This document shows positions 49,201 to 62,767 of a DNA stretch of 64,000 nt, piece by piece. The notes under the pieces are model-generated. The model saw only the letters and a list, made by a program, of their open reading frames with translations, did no database searches and was not told the origin of the DNA. Source of the DNA: Amyelois transitella (Eukaryota > Arthropoda > Insecta > Lepidoptera > Pyralidae); contig NC_083517.1 in NCBI RefSeq assembly GCF_032362555.1, positions 3,864,001 through 3,928,000 of the forward strand, given 5' to 3'. Each line of letters opens with the position of its first letter. Position 1 is the first letter of the stretch. The translations under genes and the position numbers were made by a program.

Positions 49201-50115
49201 ACTCAGCCGGCGGAATACCAGCCACTCACTGCGGAGACTCTTTCTTCAAACCAAACGGTCTTCTGGTTGGTGTGGACCACTCTCTTCTTGGCTGTACTTC
49301 TGGTGCTATCTCTGATGATGTGCTTGTCTCAACGAGCTGATTACATTCGGAGACTGAAGGCTGCCACTGCTACTGCTTATTGTAAGTGTGATCTAGATCA
49401 TAAAGCTTTATTCCTATAATGTATTTTAGTTGATGACGCTTTCATTCGCCGGCAATCTGGTGCGTACATTCATGAGCAGAATACAGAAGAAAGTACCTTG
49501 GCTCCTCATCGATGAGACGAAAATCTTAAAGTTTCTCGCCTCGAATAATTGTTCTTATAAGTTTACAGCATGACCAGATTTAGCCAAAGTTCTGCAATAG
49601 TAGCTAATTTGACCAATTGCATTCAAATCTGACCACCTAAAATGTTAGCTTACCTATATACATACCTATTACTCTTAATTGATGAGTTTCTCACCTCCGA
49701 ACAAATCTGGTTAGATCACGCTGGACCAATGATATACACACATATAACCTTATATCTATTTGCAGCTTCACCCACACCTGGCGAATCGGACATGACCATC
49801 CGCAGTTCCGGCGGAAGAGTCCCAAACACAAACAAACACAGCACGAAAGGCTCTAATCCTATATGGCTACACGCGTACGAAAACGATTGGTACAAATCTG
49901 ACGACCAATTGAGTCATTCAGAACGAGACTCACTTGACGAAAACGCAGTAGACCAAGACTTATCAAACGAAAAACCTTATTTCATAACCACAGGGGCTTT
50001 CCCTTCCATAGAGTCGAACGAAACGGAACCACAGACTAACCAAACCAAATACGACTTTTATCAGCAATTGGAGCAGATGAAAAACGCCAAAAACATGGAG
50101 ACGACTGAGCTATGA
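31244..50115 (+). CDS. Cad87A: non-classical cadherin, Cad87A / CDH23-like, complete
   Basis: Twenty-seven exons join in frame to 1878 aa: 31244-31415, 32363-32514, 32740-32958, 33577-33868, 34140-34312, 34499-34696, 34921-35114, 35317-35517, 36250-36527, 36856-37013, 37872-38027, 38487-38666, 39046-39180, 39738-39922, 40207-40466, 40970-41133, 41554-41721, 42117-42274, 42883-43064, 43402-43631, 44772-44960, 46453-46733, 47127-47367, 47819-48004, 48433-48768, 49183-49381, 49766-50115. A signal peptide (FVWFLLLQIATA) precedes NRPPRF. Thirteen cadherin repeats follow, ending in DxNDxxP-type calcium linkers (EDVNDNEP, TDVNDETP, EDVNDNAP and so on); linkers 2, 7 and 12 are degenerate. A membrane-proximal domain (about 1585-1720), one helix (about 1722-1744) and a 134-residue tail ending TTEL, a class I PDZ ligand, complete it. 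The protein should mediate calcium-dependent adhesion and signal to PDZ partners. Assignment to Cad87A rests on recalled resemblance and length; another CDH23/PCDH15-type gene is possible. Confidence 0.85.
34403..34476 (+). repeat. SINE-C head fragment next to a splice acceptor
   Basis: 'cagcctctgtggtgtgcttg' and 'tctgtgacaccagatgtccc' match the tRNA-like head at 5960-6040. It ends about 20 bp before the acceptor of cadherin exon 34499-34696. Confidence 0.7.
35824..36150. mobile_element. 327-bp MITE, PIF/Harbinger-like
   Basis: The termini 'ggcccatagcacacagcgta' and its inverted partner at 36119-36150 match over about 32 bp with one difference. TTA flanks it on both sides (35821-35823 and 36151-36153), the TWA target duplication typical of PIF/Harbinger. 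The inside is rich in GCGCG words, far above its surroundings. It sits in the cadherin intron before exon 36250. Confidence 0.8.
36762..36846 (+). repeat. SINE-A tail fragment abutting a splice acceptor
   Basis: It runs 'cagctgaacgtagcctttca' through 'ggctctgtctaccccgtaag' to the tail 'ctatatgtatgtat'. The acceptor of cadherin exon 36856-37013 ('atttttcag') follows directly. Confidence 0.75.
37451..37840. mobile_element. 390-bp MITE, hAT-like
   Basis: It starts 'tagggtggccacc' and ends in the inverted 'ggttggcaacacta'. The 8-mer TGATTGGC flanks it at 37443-37450 and 37841-37848. An 8-bp duplication and these termini fit the hAT superfamily. It ends 31 bp before cadherin exon 37872-38027. Confidence 0.75.
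38103..38365 (+). repeat. SINE-A copy
   Basis: Starts 'agtgccgtgtggttcccggc' and ends 'gggatatagacgtgactata', near full length. It lies in the intron after cadherin exon 37872-38027. Confidence 0.85.
39283..39365 (-). repeat. possible LINE tail fragment
   Basis: 'atttatttatttatttacgc' followed by 'caataatacaacgg' looks like a reversed A-rich tail. Weak. Confidence 0.25.
40852..40902. repeat. 21-bp hairpin in a cadherin intron
   Basis: Arms 40852-40872 and 40882-40902 ('acgagaaactgcgagaag' and its inverse) pair with two differences around a 9-nt loop. Origin unknown. Confidence 0.55.
41905..42008 (+). repeat. SINE-A fragment (tail half)
   Basis: 'aaacagctgaacgtggccaa', 'ggctctgtctaccccgcatg' and 'gatatagaccacc'. 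Confidence 0.75.
42385..42670 (-). repeat. SINE-A copy split by a LINE insertion
   Basis: The left part ends at 'gctcagctgtttag' (42465) and the family sequence resumes at 42596 with 'gtttagcttcgaattgagat'. Removing 42466-42601 restores a continuous SINE. Confidence 0.75.
42466..42595 (-). mobile_element. truncated LINE 3' end nested in a SINE
   Basis: On the minus strand it contains 'attgactggaagtgattg' and 'cgataagtccgcc' and ends with 'ggtgcaataaaaagtctatc', the same element type as 44505-44636. GTTTAG flanks it at 42460-42465 and 42596-42601. Confidence 0.7.
43205..43255 (-). repeat. SINE-A fragment
   Basis: 'tacatacatatggtcacgtg' and 'tggcatagacagag'. Confidence 0.5.
43840..44271. mobile_element. 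432-bp MITE with TA target duplication
   Basis: The termini 'cagggtgacttttaa' and inverted 'ttaaatgtcaccctg' match with one difference, and TA flanks both sides (43838-43839 and 44272-44273). TA duplication suggests a Tc1/mariner-type origin. It lies in the intron just upstream of cadherin exon 44772-44960. Confidence 0.75.
44505..44636 (+). repeat. LINE 3' tail
   Basis: 'tgccggttgactggaagaga' followed by 'tagatctgccgtttcacaat' and 'tatgcaataaagttacaac', a typical end of abundant lepidopteran non-LTR elements and the same type as the nested copy at 42466-42595. Confidence 0.65.
44919..46080 (+). repeat. 65-bp tandem array built from cadherin exon 21 end plus splice donor
   Basis: Seventeen complete 65-bp units fill 44961-46065, preceded by the 42-bp exon end that founded them (44919-44960) and followed by a 15-bp partial unit. 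Each unit is 'gtacgagcacacag' plus 9 nt of the exon ('caccagcgg') plus its last 42 nt, ending 'acgtaccag'. Each junction therefore recreates the donor CAG|GTACGA, 18 times in all. Relative to the exon, each unit lacks 10 nt between two GCGG words. Units 7, 8, 14 and 15 carry CTG instead of CAG near the end. The array has about ten CpG per unit in AT-rich surroundings. Confidence 0.95.
46137..46225 (+). repeat. dispersed repeat R1, copy 2
   Basis: 'aataataaaaagtgaaacag' and 'gcaataaaaacggcgtcgcg' match 29832-29915 and 50965-51030. Confidence 0.5.
48135..48315 (+). repeat. SINE-B copy
   Basis: 'cagaaaggcacaggttacaa', 'cccgactcacccaatacagg', 'gctcctctctggagtggtga' and 'taaagccaggaggaagaag' in family order. 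It lies in the intron before cadherin exon 48433-48768. Confidence 0.75.
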
Positions 50116-50172
50116 TAGGTTAAATGTATGTGCCTTTGTAAATTATGTACTTATCCTCATAGAATTAATATC

Positions 50173-50178
50173 AATAAA
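50173..50178 (+). terminator. poly-A signal of the cadherin gene
   Basis: AATAAA 58 bp after the TGA at 50113-50115, the first canonical hexamer downstream. A short 3'UTR would follow. Confidence 0.55.
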
Positions 50179-50725
50179 TGCTCTTATTAGTTTTTATACT
50201 TTGTTTGATTCACTGAATAGAATGCGAAAACCTTGAAAATGTGTTCCTAGATATTTGTTTGCAGTTTTTTTTTGTTTGTTTGTTTGAACTGTTGGTTTTC
50301 CTTTTTAAATAAAATAAATAAAAAATAAAATAGCATTTTAAAAGTTATGCCAAGAACCACGAGAATCAACAAAATCAAGTTTATTTGAATGTAACTGTTT
50401 AAATTTAAATATTACATGTTTGGATTTTATTAAGTTGATATCTCTCTCAGATATCTCTTATCAGCAGCCGCCATCTTACTTTTTTTTGTCTTTATTTAAG
50501 GACTTGCCGCCATCTTACTTAAAATTATGAAATACTAAAATTTACAAACTCAAATAAGTTTATTTAAAAATCCAATCAACAATACATGATTGCATTTAAG
50601 TAGGTGACGAAACGTTTCTTGCGCGCGAAAGAAATGGTACCTAACTTGTGAACACAACAAATTTCAGACCGACATTTGAATACCAAGAAGTTTAGGAAAA
50701 GCTTAAGCCTAAATCCTCTTGAAAC

Positions 50726-51843
50726 TTATGGAGCTGCGCACGTTTGTGCGCGCACTAAAGCCCTCTTTTCAGCGGCCACCATCTTGTCCAACACATCCTG
50801 CATTTCCGGCCATGGTAGGTACCGTTGATTTATGATGAAGATCTTGTGAACGCTTGGGTTCCGAAGGTCCATAGTGCGAGAAATGTTTAAACGATTGTGC
50901 GTCGAGAATACCGTGTCTACCTGAAATACAGCGTTCATTTATAAGAGAGCGTCAGCGGTTTGACGTAGTAATAAAAAGCGAAACTTGCGATAAAAACGGC
51001 GTCGCGCGTACCATGCTACGGAGGTTGAGCATTAAAAAGCATGCGTTATATACATAATCCGCATCCTATCGCAATACTGCCGATGACACCCTTTTCAGAA
51101 TAAGTAACGTTAGTTTTATATCAACCACGATGTTTTTCTTTAACGTATGAGCATCGAACTGTGAGCGAAAACTACCTACGTAAGATTAATAATTTTAATA
51201 GGCAACGCAATGTAGGTACCTTTAGGTAACCATGACCCACGTTTCCCATTACCAAGGTCCGACAGGAGTCGCTTCGTTAAATTACCTGACTTAGCTATTA
51301 ATAGACGCGGCCAAAGGTCCATAGTTCATTCTTAGGAGGAACCAGCAATGATTATGACTTTGCTAAATGAGACTCCCTTTTCGACAATTAATTCAAATGC
51401 CTTATAAATGCCTTATAAATACTCGTAGAACAAGTATCTACTTATGTCAATTAATAATTTTTACAACATTGAAGGGAACACAATCGGTGTTAAAACCTAA
51501 TTATAGTGCCTATCTTTAATCACTTCTATGAGAACATAAAACAATCGCAAGAAGTAGGTAAGTATATCAGTGAGAAACCACTTACTTTATTGACACATGC
51601 ATTGTAGATCGAATAAAATAGAATGGCAAGCGCAAAACCAGTGACCGTGAAGAGAGGAATAGTTTCCCAGTATACTCTTACCACGTAGAGCAATTGTAGT
51701 CGTTTGGTCCATGGCATATCATACTGATTAGGAGGCACTAAGTTGGATGATGTACGGACACAAGTGGCTCGAGTCTCCACGACCTTTCTTCTCAGAATTA
51801 CGGGCGAACATTTCGCCGCCACCTTTAAAAATTTCGATAGCAT
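50726..51843 (-). CDS. small single-pass membrane protein, probably mitochondrial, unknown
   Basis: Two exons on the minus strand, 51586-51843 and 50726-50920, joined at phase 0 across a GT-AG intron (donor gtaagtgg, acceptor tgtatttcag), encode 150 aa. The first 33 residues are basic and free of acidic residues except one Glu, as in mitochondrial targeting peptides (MLSKFLKVAAK...). One membrane helix follows (IPLFTVTGFALAILFYSIY), then a basic-to-neutral tail containing MDLRNPSVHKIFIINQRY and an Ala-rich end. The arrangement loosely recalls small inner-membrane proteins of the NDUFA4/MLRQ type, but I cannot name the family. It converges on the cadherin gene, whose stop lies 610 bp away. Confidence 0.7.
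50965..51030 (+). repeat. dispersed repeat R1, copy 3
   Basis: 'agtaataaaaagcgaaactt' and 'gcgataaaaacggcgtcgcg' are the best match to copies 1 and 2. It lies just upstream of the small membrane protein gene's last exon, in its intron. Confidence 0.5.
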
Positions 51844-52027
51844 TGAAATAAAAAAAAAATATAAATTAAAATTCTGCCAAAAATGAATGCCTGACTACAT
51901 TTGCAGAATTCGCTATTTTAGCATTTGGCAAGTCTTCTTGACACATATTCTTTATTTGAATCATCGAAAAAGCTAAGTTAAAATCTTCTTCGTATTTAGC
52001 TAGTCATACCTATTATACACGCACCTA

Positions 52028-54110
52028 AGGTAAAAGCTCCTAATACGGCGGTAGTCAAAATCGCTTCCAATTACGGTGGTATTTATATTTCTTAGTTTTA
52101 TTCCTGTTCTATTCAGTGTAAGTACATCATAACGCAAATGTGTTATTCTAAATTTATTACGTCACGACTTAACTGACATTTGCAACTACAACACATTGGT
52201 AACACAACAAAATCAATCAGTCTGTGTCACGGCATCGACAGGACAGGTGTTTTCATACAAACGCGGAACAACAAAATTAAGTACACTAATATTTACAAAG
52301 GCAATTTTTCGTATTAATAAGCCGTTCAAGTTTGTTTATGAATAACTTATAGCATTTCCCTACTTTTAAATTTTTAAATTAAATAGCTTGTTTCACGTTT
52401 GTAACTCAGTTTTTACCCAAAAAATAAGAAATAAAATACCGCCGTAATAGGATACGAATTTTATAGACTAATCCTAACTCGGTGGTATAACTCCGTAATA
52501 GGAAAAATACTGATAAAATTTAATTGTTTATAACTTTCAAATTATTAAGTTTTTGAATCAGTTACAAGTTCAATTGAAATAATTATTAATCTCATAAATT
52601 ATTAACCATATTCTGAGGTATGTGTTCTCAATTAGAAATCTAGTTAAATAATAAAACTGTTGAGTACAAAATGTTAGTTTCTTAGGAGGGGTAAAAATTG
52701 AGAGGTGTGTTTTAATTTATCACAAATAATATCCTGTGTATAACTGTTACTTCAGTTTTACACATCTTAGCCACAAAATAGTTGTCGTTTGATTAAAAAT
52801 TTACACTCTTTTGTTAATCGGAATTTTGATGGGTCAGAATTAGGATTATTAAAAACACGAGTAGTTTTCCTAATACGGTGGTAGTTATTTCCAGGTAACT
52901 CTGTATTAGGTAATATGGTTTCCTATTATGGCTTTATTAATTAAACAGAAAATCACAAGATTTTAGGGTTTCGTAAATAAATAAAAAAATCGTCTTTTTT
53001 CTGATTCTTATTTTTTATAAATGTTTTTTTTTTTTGTAAAATCAAAAACATTGAAAAAATTAAATATTTTAATATCAATTAATGCAATCTACGTAATTGT
53101 TCTTTTCATTTTTTCATAGCTCAATTCAGGCAGCAGTGGCAGCGGGCAGCATTGACGCAAGTTTTAAAAGAGTTTTAAACTTTATTTTCATTATTTTATA
53201 GACCAGTAATCGCTCGAAAAAATAAAACTGTTGGTGACTGATGCGGCGTCGGTTGCTGACGACAGCCAGCAGTTTTGAAGCGAAGCTAGTCTAGTAGCGA
53301 ACGTTTAAAATTCTTCCGAAGCTGTAAATGCTCTTCGGGCTGCTGTCGACCACTGTAACTGCAGCCTGAATTGACCCTAAACTTTACTTAGGTATCTTAT
53401 ATTAAGTTCACTTACCATTACTAAAATGATTATTTTTTAATATGTAAAACTTTTAGTTACAGTTTACTATCCTCTGCGGAGTGTTAGTTTTTGAAAGACT
53501 GATGTTATAAATATTTCATTATTGTTACTTTTTGTTCCTCTACGAAGTGTTGATTTTTGAAAGATTTTAGATGATTGTTATTGTTCGTCATTATTTCTTA
53601 GCCAAAGTAACTAATTGTAATAAAAAATAAAACTTAATTCCTAAATGAACCTGCATTTTTAATAGTTAAATCCGTGAAAGCTGTACTCACGCGTGTAGAA
53701 AACACTAAATAATAATATATACATATATATACTTTAAATAAATAATATACTTTAAATTCAAAGTCGTCTTTAATTTCATTAAAGTGAAATAATGTAATTA
53801 AATAGTCAATGAACGAAAAACTTACAATAAATGTACTTTCTGACCCTCCGTATTAGGAGCCGTCTACCGCAGTAATAGGCTCTGACCAAAATCATACCTC
53901 CGTATTAGGGAAAATCGACCTGCCTTTTTAAATATTTTTTTTAAATAAGAAATCGCATGAAAGGATACTTAGACTCAACAGCAATACAAAATTTAAATTC
54001 CATTTTAAATAATAATTTTGTTTGGAACCTTTAAAAATACTTACTTATGCTTATTTTTGCTTCTTACTTTCAAAAGTTGCGAAATACCTCCGTAATAGGT
54101 GCTTTTACCT
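52028..54110. mobile_element. 2.1-kb inverted-repeat element with internal motif clusters
   Basis: It starts 'aggtaaaagctcctaatacg' and ends in the inverted 'acctccgtaataggtgc' plus 'ttttacct'. The termini match over 28 bp with five differences. TA flanks each side (52026-52027 and 54111-54112). Inside, about eleven degenerate copies of CCTAATACGGNGGTA occur on both strands: near 52039, 52070, 52438, 52473, 52491, 52869, 52897, 52921, 53843, 53864, 53896 and the end. No transposase frame is visible, so it is non-autonomous. The repeated motif could bind a transposase. Confidence 0.75.
53121..53374. mobile_element. 254-bp inverted-repeat element nested in 52028-54110
   Basis: Ends 'tcaattcaggcagcagtggc' and inverted 'tgtaactgcagcctgaattga' match over about 22 bp with four differences. 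No target duplication is evident. It is more GC-rich than the host element. Confidence 0.55.
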
Positions 54111-54534
54111 TATATGCCCCATTATTTAATTTAAAATTTAATGTACTGTAAACCCATGACGGGCTACTTGCTGTAAATCAGTTAATACGCAATGCCAATT
54201 ATTTAGATGCCGCGTCATACTGTTTCAGTTATACCCTTCTTACTAGGTTCTACAGTACTTGTACAGGTACCTACTTAGATGTAACTAACCGTCCTTGACC
54301 CTACACATCTAAATTGGTACCCTGCATGGAAGCTCCCAACAGCGACCACTGGGCAGGCCACAGAGGCATGAAGATTGCAGCAGGCCACGGTTTTTCGGCC
54401 TCGCTTATCAAAGCGGAAAATATTTTTTTAAAGTTCCTGGGTATAAAGGTTCGAGAGGTTCCAAGCACTTAAGAATGAGTTTAATTTTGGTCAATTTCAC
54501 TTTTCATACTAGTAACTCTCTGTCAAGTTCACTT

Positions 54535-54600
54535 TTCATCAAAAAATAGGACCACTGCATCTCTTTCCCATGGATATCGTAAAAAGCGAATAATGGTACC
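54535..54600 (+). repeat. SINE-A fragment
   Basis: 'aaaaaataggaccactgcat' and 'cccatggatatcgtaaaaag'. Confidence 0.55.
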
Positions 54601-54739
54601 TATAGAGAAATAGACAAGTTAATGCAACCTTTCATGCTGGTAGCAAAGAAAAAACATAGTGTATACTTCTTTTCCCGTGCCAATATGAAGGGAAAGGTTG
54701 GAATACTTTGCGATGTTCTGCTACCAATCGCGTACTAAT

Positions 54740-55045
54740 AAGTGTCGGTGGTCAAATCGGTAAGGTGTCTAATCAAAACGCGGTTGCGCATGAAGGCACC
54801 GGTTCAAATCCCATGGTAGGTACATAGGCCATGTACCATAACATCGTGAGGGAAACCTGCACATTCAGGCATATGGATGTGTAACCATATGATCCAATAA
54901 GAGTTAGGATTCCCTGCAAAGCTTTCGGAGGTCTGATCGGCTGTTTCGTGTAAAAACCTGACTCACCCAATCCAGGATATAAGAGCTTACCCCGGGCTCT
55001 TCTCCAGAGTGGTGAGGATGCAACCGAGGCTATAGCCAAAAACAA
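54740..55045 (+). repeat. SINE-B, the most complete copy
   Basis: The head 'gtgtcggtggtcaaatcggt' and B box 'ggttcaaatccca' show a tRNA origin. The body runs 'cctgcacattcaggcatatg', 'gtgtaaaaacctgactcacc', 'gtggtgaggatgcaacc'. It defines the family used for the other calls. Confidence 0.8.
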
Positions 55046-55164
55046 TAAGTGCTGCTACCAATCTGTCACTATCTCAAGTCTTAAGAGACTTTAGTTGTAT
55101 CATGTCAAACAAAAAAACAGTGGGTGCCAGCTTTTCTTCTCGTTCAATTTGTGAAAGCCAATCA

Positions 55165-55345
55165 TAGGAAAAGGCTAATAAACTTCTGATTATTTTTTTA
55201 GGCGCAGGGCTAGCAACCTGTCACCGTATCTAATTTTCGATCATTGAGCCATCCATGAGCCAGTGGTCTTTCAAACTATTCTGAAACACTTGGCTCCGCT
55301 ACTCCGTATAAGGAATAAAGACGTGATATCTATGCATGTACAGAA
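55165..55345 (+). repeat. SINE-A fragment, diverged
   Basis: 'gcgcagggctagcaacctgt', 'cacttggctccgctactccg' and 'gaataaagacgtgatatc' in family order. Confidence 0.6.
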
Positions 55346-55375
55346 AAAGAGGAACCTATTTTGATACATAAATAT

Positions 55376-55440
55376 ACATATTTCACGTCTATATCCCTTG
55401 TAGGGTAGACAGAGCCAACAAGTCTTAAAGACTGATAGGA
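55376..55440 (-). repeat. SINE-A fragment (tail end)
   Basis: 'catatttcacgtctatatcc' and 'gtagggtagacagagccaac'. Confidence 0.7.
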
Positions 55441-55563
55441 ATTACCTATTTTAATGGTTTATTTATTGTCTGATACCAATATTGTTGATGCCGCGCTACC
55501 GCATTGCTCTATAAAAATTTAATACTCTTTAGAGAGCTCATGCAGCGTTCTGCCGATTTCGTA

Positions 55564-55874
55564 CGACCTCGGTCGCACCAACTCGCGACCAAAAACAGTT
55601 CAGCATGCGGGCGACTACGACATGCGAAAGTTGCCAGCTGTCACTTATGACAAAGCATCAACAAAGCGCTAAATCGGTGTCGTTGACTCCTTTTCCTATT
55701 TACCTCTCGAATTACCCTGGAGAAACTACCTATAAATAAGTGAATGTTAAAAATAAAAAGGGCAGAAGCTGTGAGGTTTAGCGCTGAAAGCGCTAAGTCG
55801 TTAACGCCAGATGTCGGTCGCTCAGACTGGTAATTGCGGATCGTAAGACCACCCAGTCGGCACGACCGAGGTCG
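55564..55874. mobile_element. possible 311-bp inverted-repeat element
   Basis: 'cgacctcggtcgcaccaact' at the left and the inverted 'agtcggcacgaccgaggtcg' at the right match over about 20 bp with three differences. I see no clear target duplication. It is more GC-rich than its surroundings. Confidence 0.4.
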
Positions 55875-56693
55875 ATGATATATGATGACGATACTGATGG
55901 TTTCAAATAGAGTTCATTCATTTTTTATCCGAAATTTTTCTTTTATTCCCCATGTTCCTTAGAAGGTAGGGAATTATTTTACTCGTCCTACCTACTTAAT
56001 TCCAAGGTGCCATATTCAACATAGATTTTATGATAGGAATTTTAATTGGAATTTATGGTCATAGTGGATTGTTTATTTAACATGATGAACTTTTTTCCCC
56101 TTTATAATAAATATGGTAAATATTTTTCGAAAAAATGATAATATATCTCGTAAATAGGCATAAGTTATTTATGCTTGACCTCAATCAGGCAGATAGAGCA
56201 ACTCAATTTTCAAAAAATTAACCCCTCCCATTATAGTTGTCCCATGGTAGGACAAGTGGGACGCAAAATCGTCCCGCTTGTCTTCTACGTCTACTTCCAT
56301 GAGACAAGTGACACTCCCTTTTATAAAATGGGCTATTCTCCAAAGGATTATCCGCAGGAGGTTTCTCAAATTGTATGTAGCTCTTGTACGAAAATGACTC
56401 ATTATGTAGCAAACTAGAGCCAATCTTCAGGACCTTTCGACAACAGTGGCGCCAATTGGTGAGTAAAAACGATAGCCGTCTATCTACATGGAAATGAACT
56501 GCCGCTTGATTAAAACTTCTGCCGTTATCTGGACTGGATATCACTGGTCTAAAACTGGGGGGTAAAACCTAAATCAAAAATCATCTTCAATCTCTATTGC
56601 ACTTGCACTCGTCAAGATCTATTCCCACATGAATTAAGCTACTCTTTCAGGAAACCTAAATAAAGCTCCACGGATTATTTACATACACAATAA

Positions 56694-56699
56694 TTTATT
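56694..56699 (-). terminator. candidate poly-A signal of effete
   Basis: AATAAA on the minus strand about 1.05 kb after the stop codon. Closer variants may be used. Confidence 0.3.
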
Positions 56700-57748
56700 G
56701 TTCCTTACAATTTAGTGAAGCTAAAATACAAGTTGTTTGTTGATTACAATTTGAAAAGCTTTAAATTCAATCTCCCAGTGTTAAACCAAGTGAACAAGCT
56801 TCTTTCTCCGTGAACACACCATTGTCTGCCACTTCCGCCTCTATTCTGCACTTCATATGGAGGAACCAAGGAAAGTAGAATTGGATGGGAGACCCGTGGA
56901 AATCATAACGCAGGTATCCTTACAACCACAATATATATTAGATAAAATTATAATATAATAGATCGCCGTATTGAAAAAAATCTAGATTAATCGTAACTTA
57001 TCAGCTTATGAGATACACTGTAATTTATACTGAATGTTTTAACTATAGGAGCGTTTTTCATCATAGTAAAATATTGTGGATGAAAGAAAACTGACCGCTT
57101 CAATCATTCGTCAGTCTGTTATGTAGCACGCTACATTTACTAAACTTAAAAAAATGTTGGATTTCTAGTAAAAAAAAATAACACTCACTCGAGTCCTTCA
57201 ATGAGCTCATTCGGCAATACCACTTACTTATATATACCCAAAATGTTCTTAACACTTATGAGCTTTACTTACATTTCATTGAAAAAAATTGCTAAGTGAA
57301 TGTGGACCAGTGGTAAAAGCATCGAACGCTCCTTTACCTAAACATATGGCTATTGTACAACTTCACAATGCAATTTAGATCTAGTTAAAGTACAAATTCT
57401 TTAGGAATTATATAAATTCAAATCATGTAAATTTAACTAATCCTCAACTAAAAAGTGTAAACACTACGGACACATCAAAGTTGAACAGAAATTAATTTTG
57501 CTCTTACAGAAAATGTTTCTTAGAGAAAACAAACATTTTGCACATGAGAATCGTGTTTACTTAGATGCAGCAAGTAAATCGCAGTTTATATAACCAGATA
57601 GTTGATTCTAGAATGACAATGAACATTTATACAATTTCCTGTAATGTAGGACACTGATAGGGACTTGAAAGGATTGGGAAGTAGGAGGGGGTAGAGCCTG
57701 GGCTGTGGCGATGCGTGTGTGTATGTTACTGAAGTCACAACTGACTCA

Positions 57749-62767
<5,019 letters not shown>

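Larger units (their letters stand above)
54113..57748. other. intergenic region and 3' flank of effete
   Basis: It holds SINE-A and SINE-B copies and one inverted-repeat element, listed separately. Overlapping short frames at 56175-56544 on both strands have no domain or splice partners. I see no further gene. Confidence 0.5.

Noticed and set aside
56175..56544. Overlapping frames on both strands downstream of effete
   Set aside because: No recognisable domain; three frames overlap the same region, so at most one could be real and none has support.
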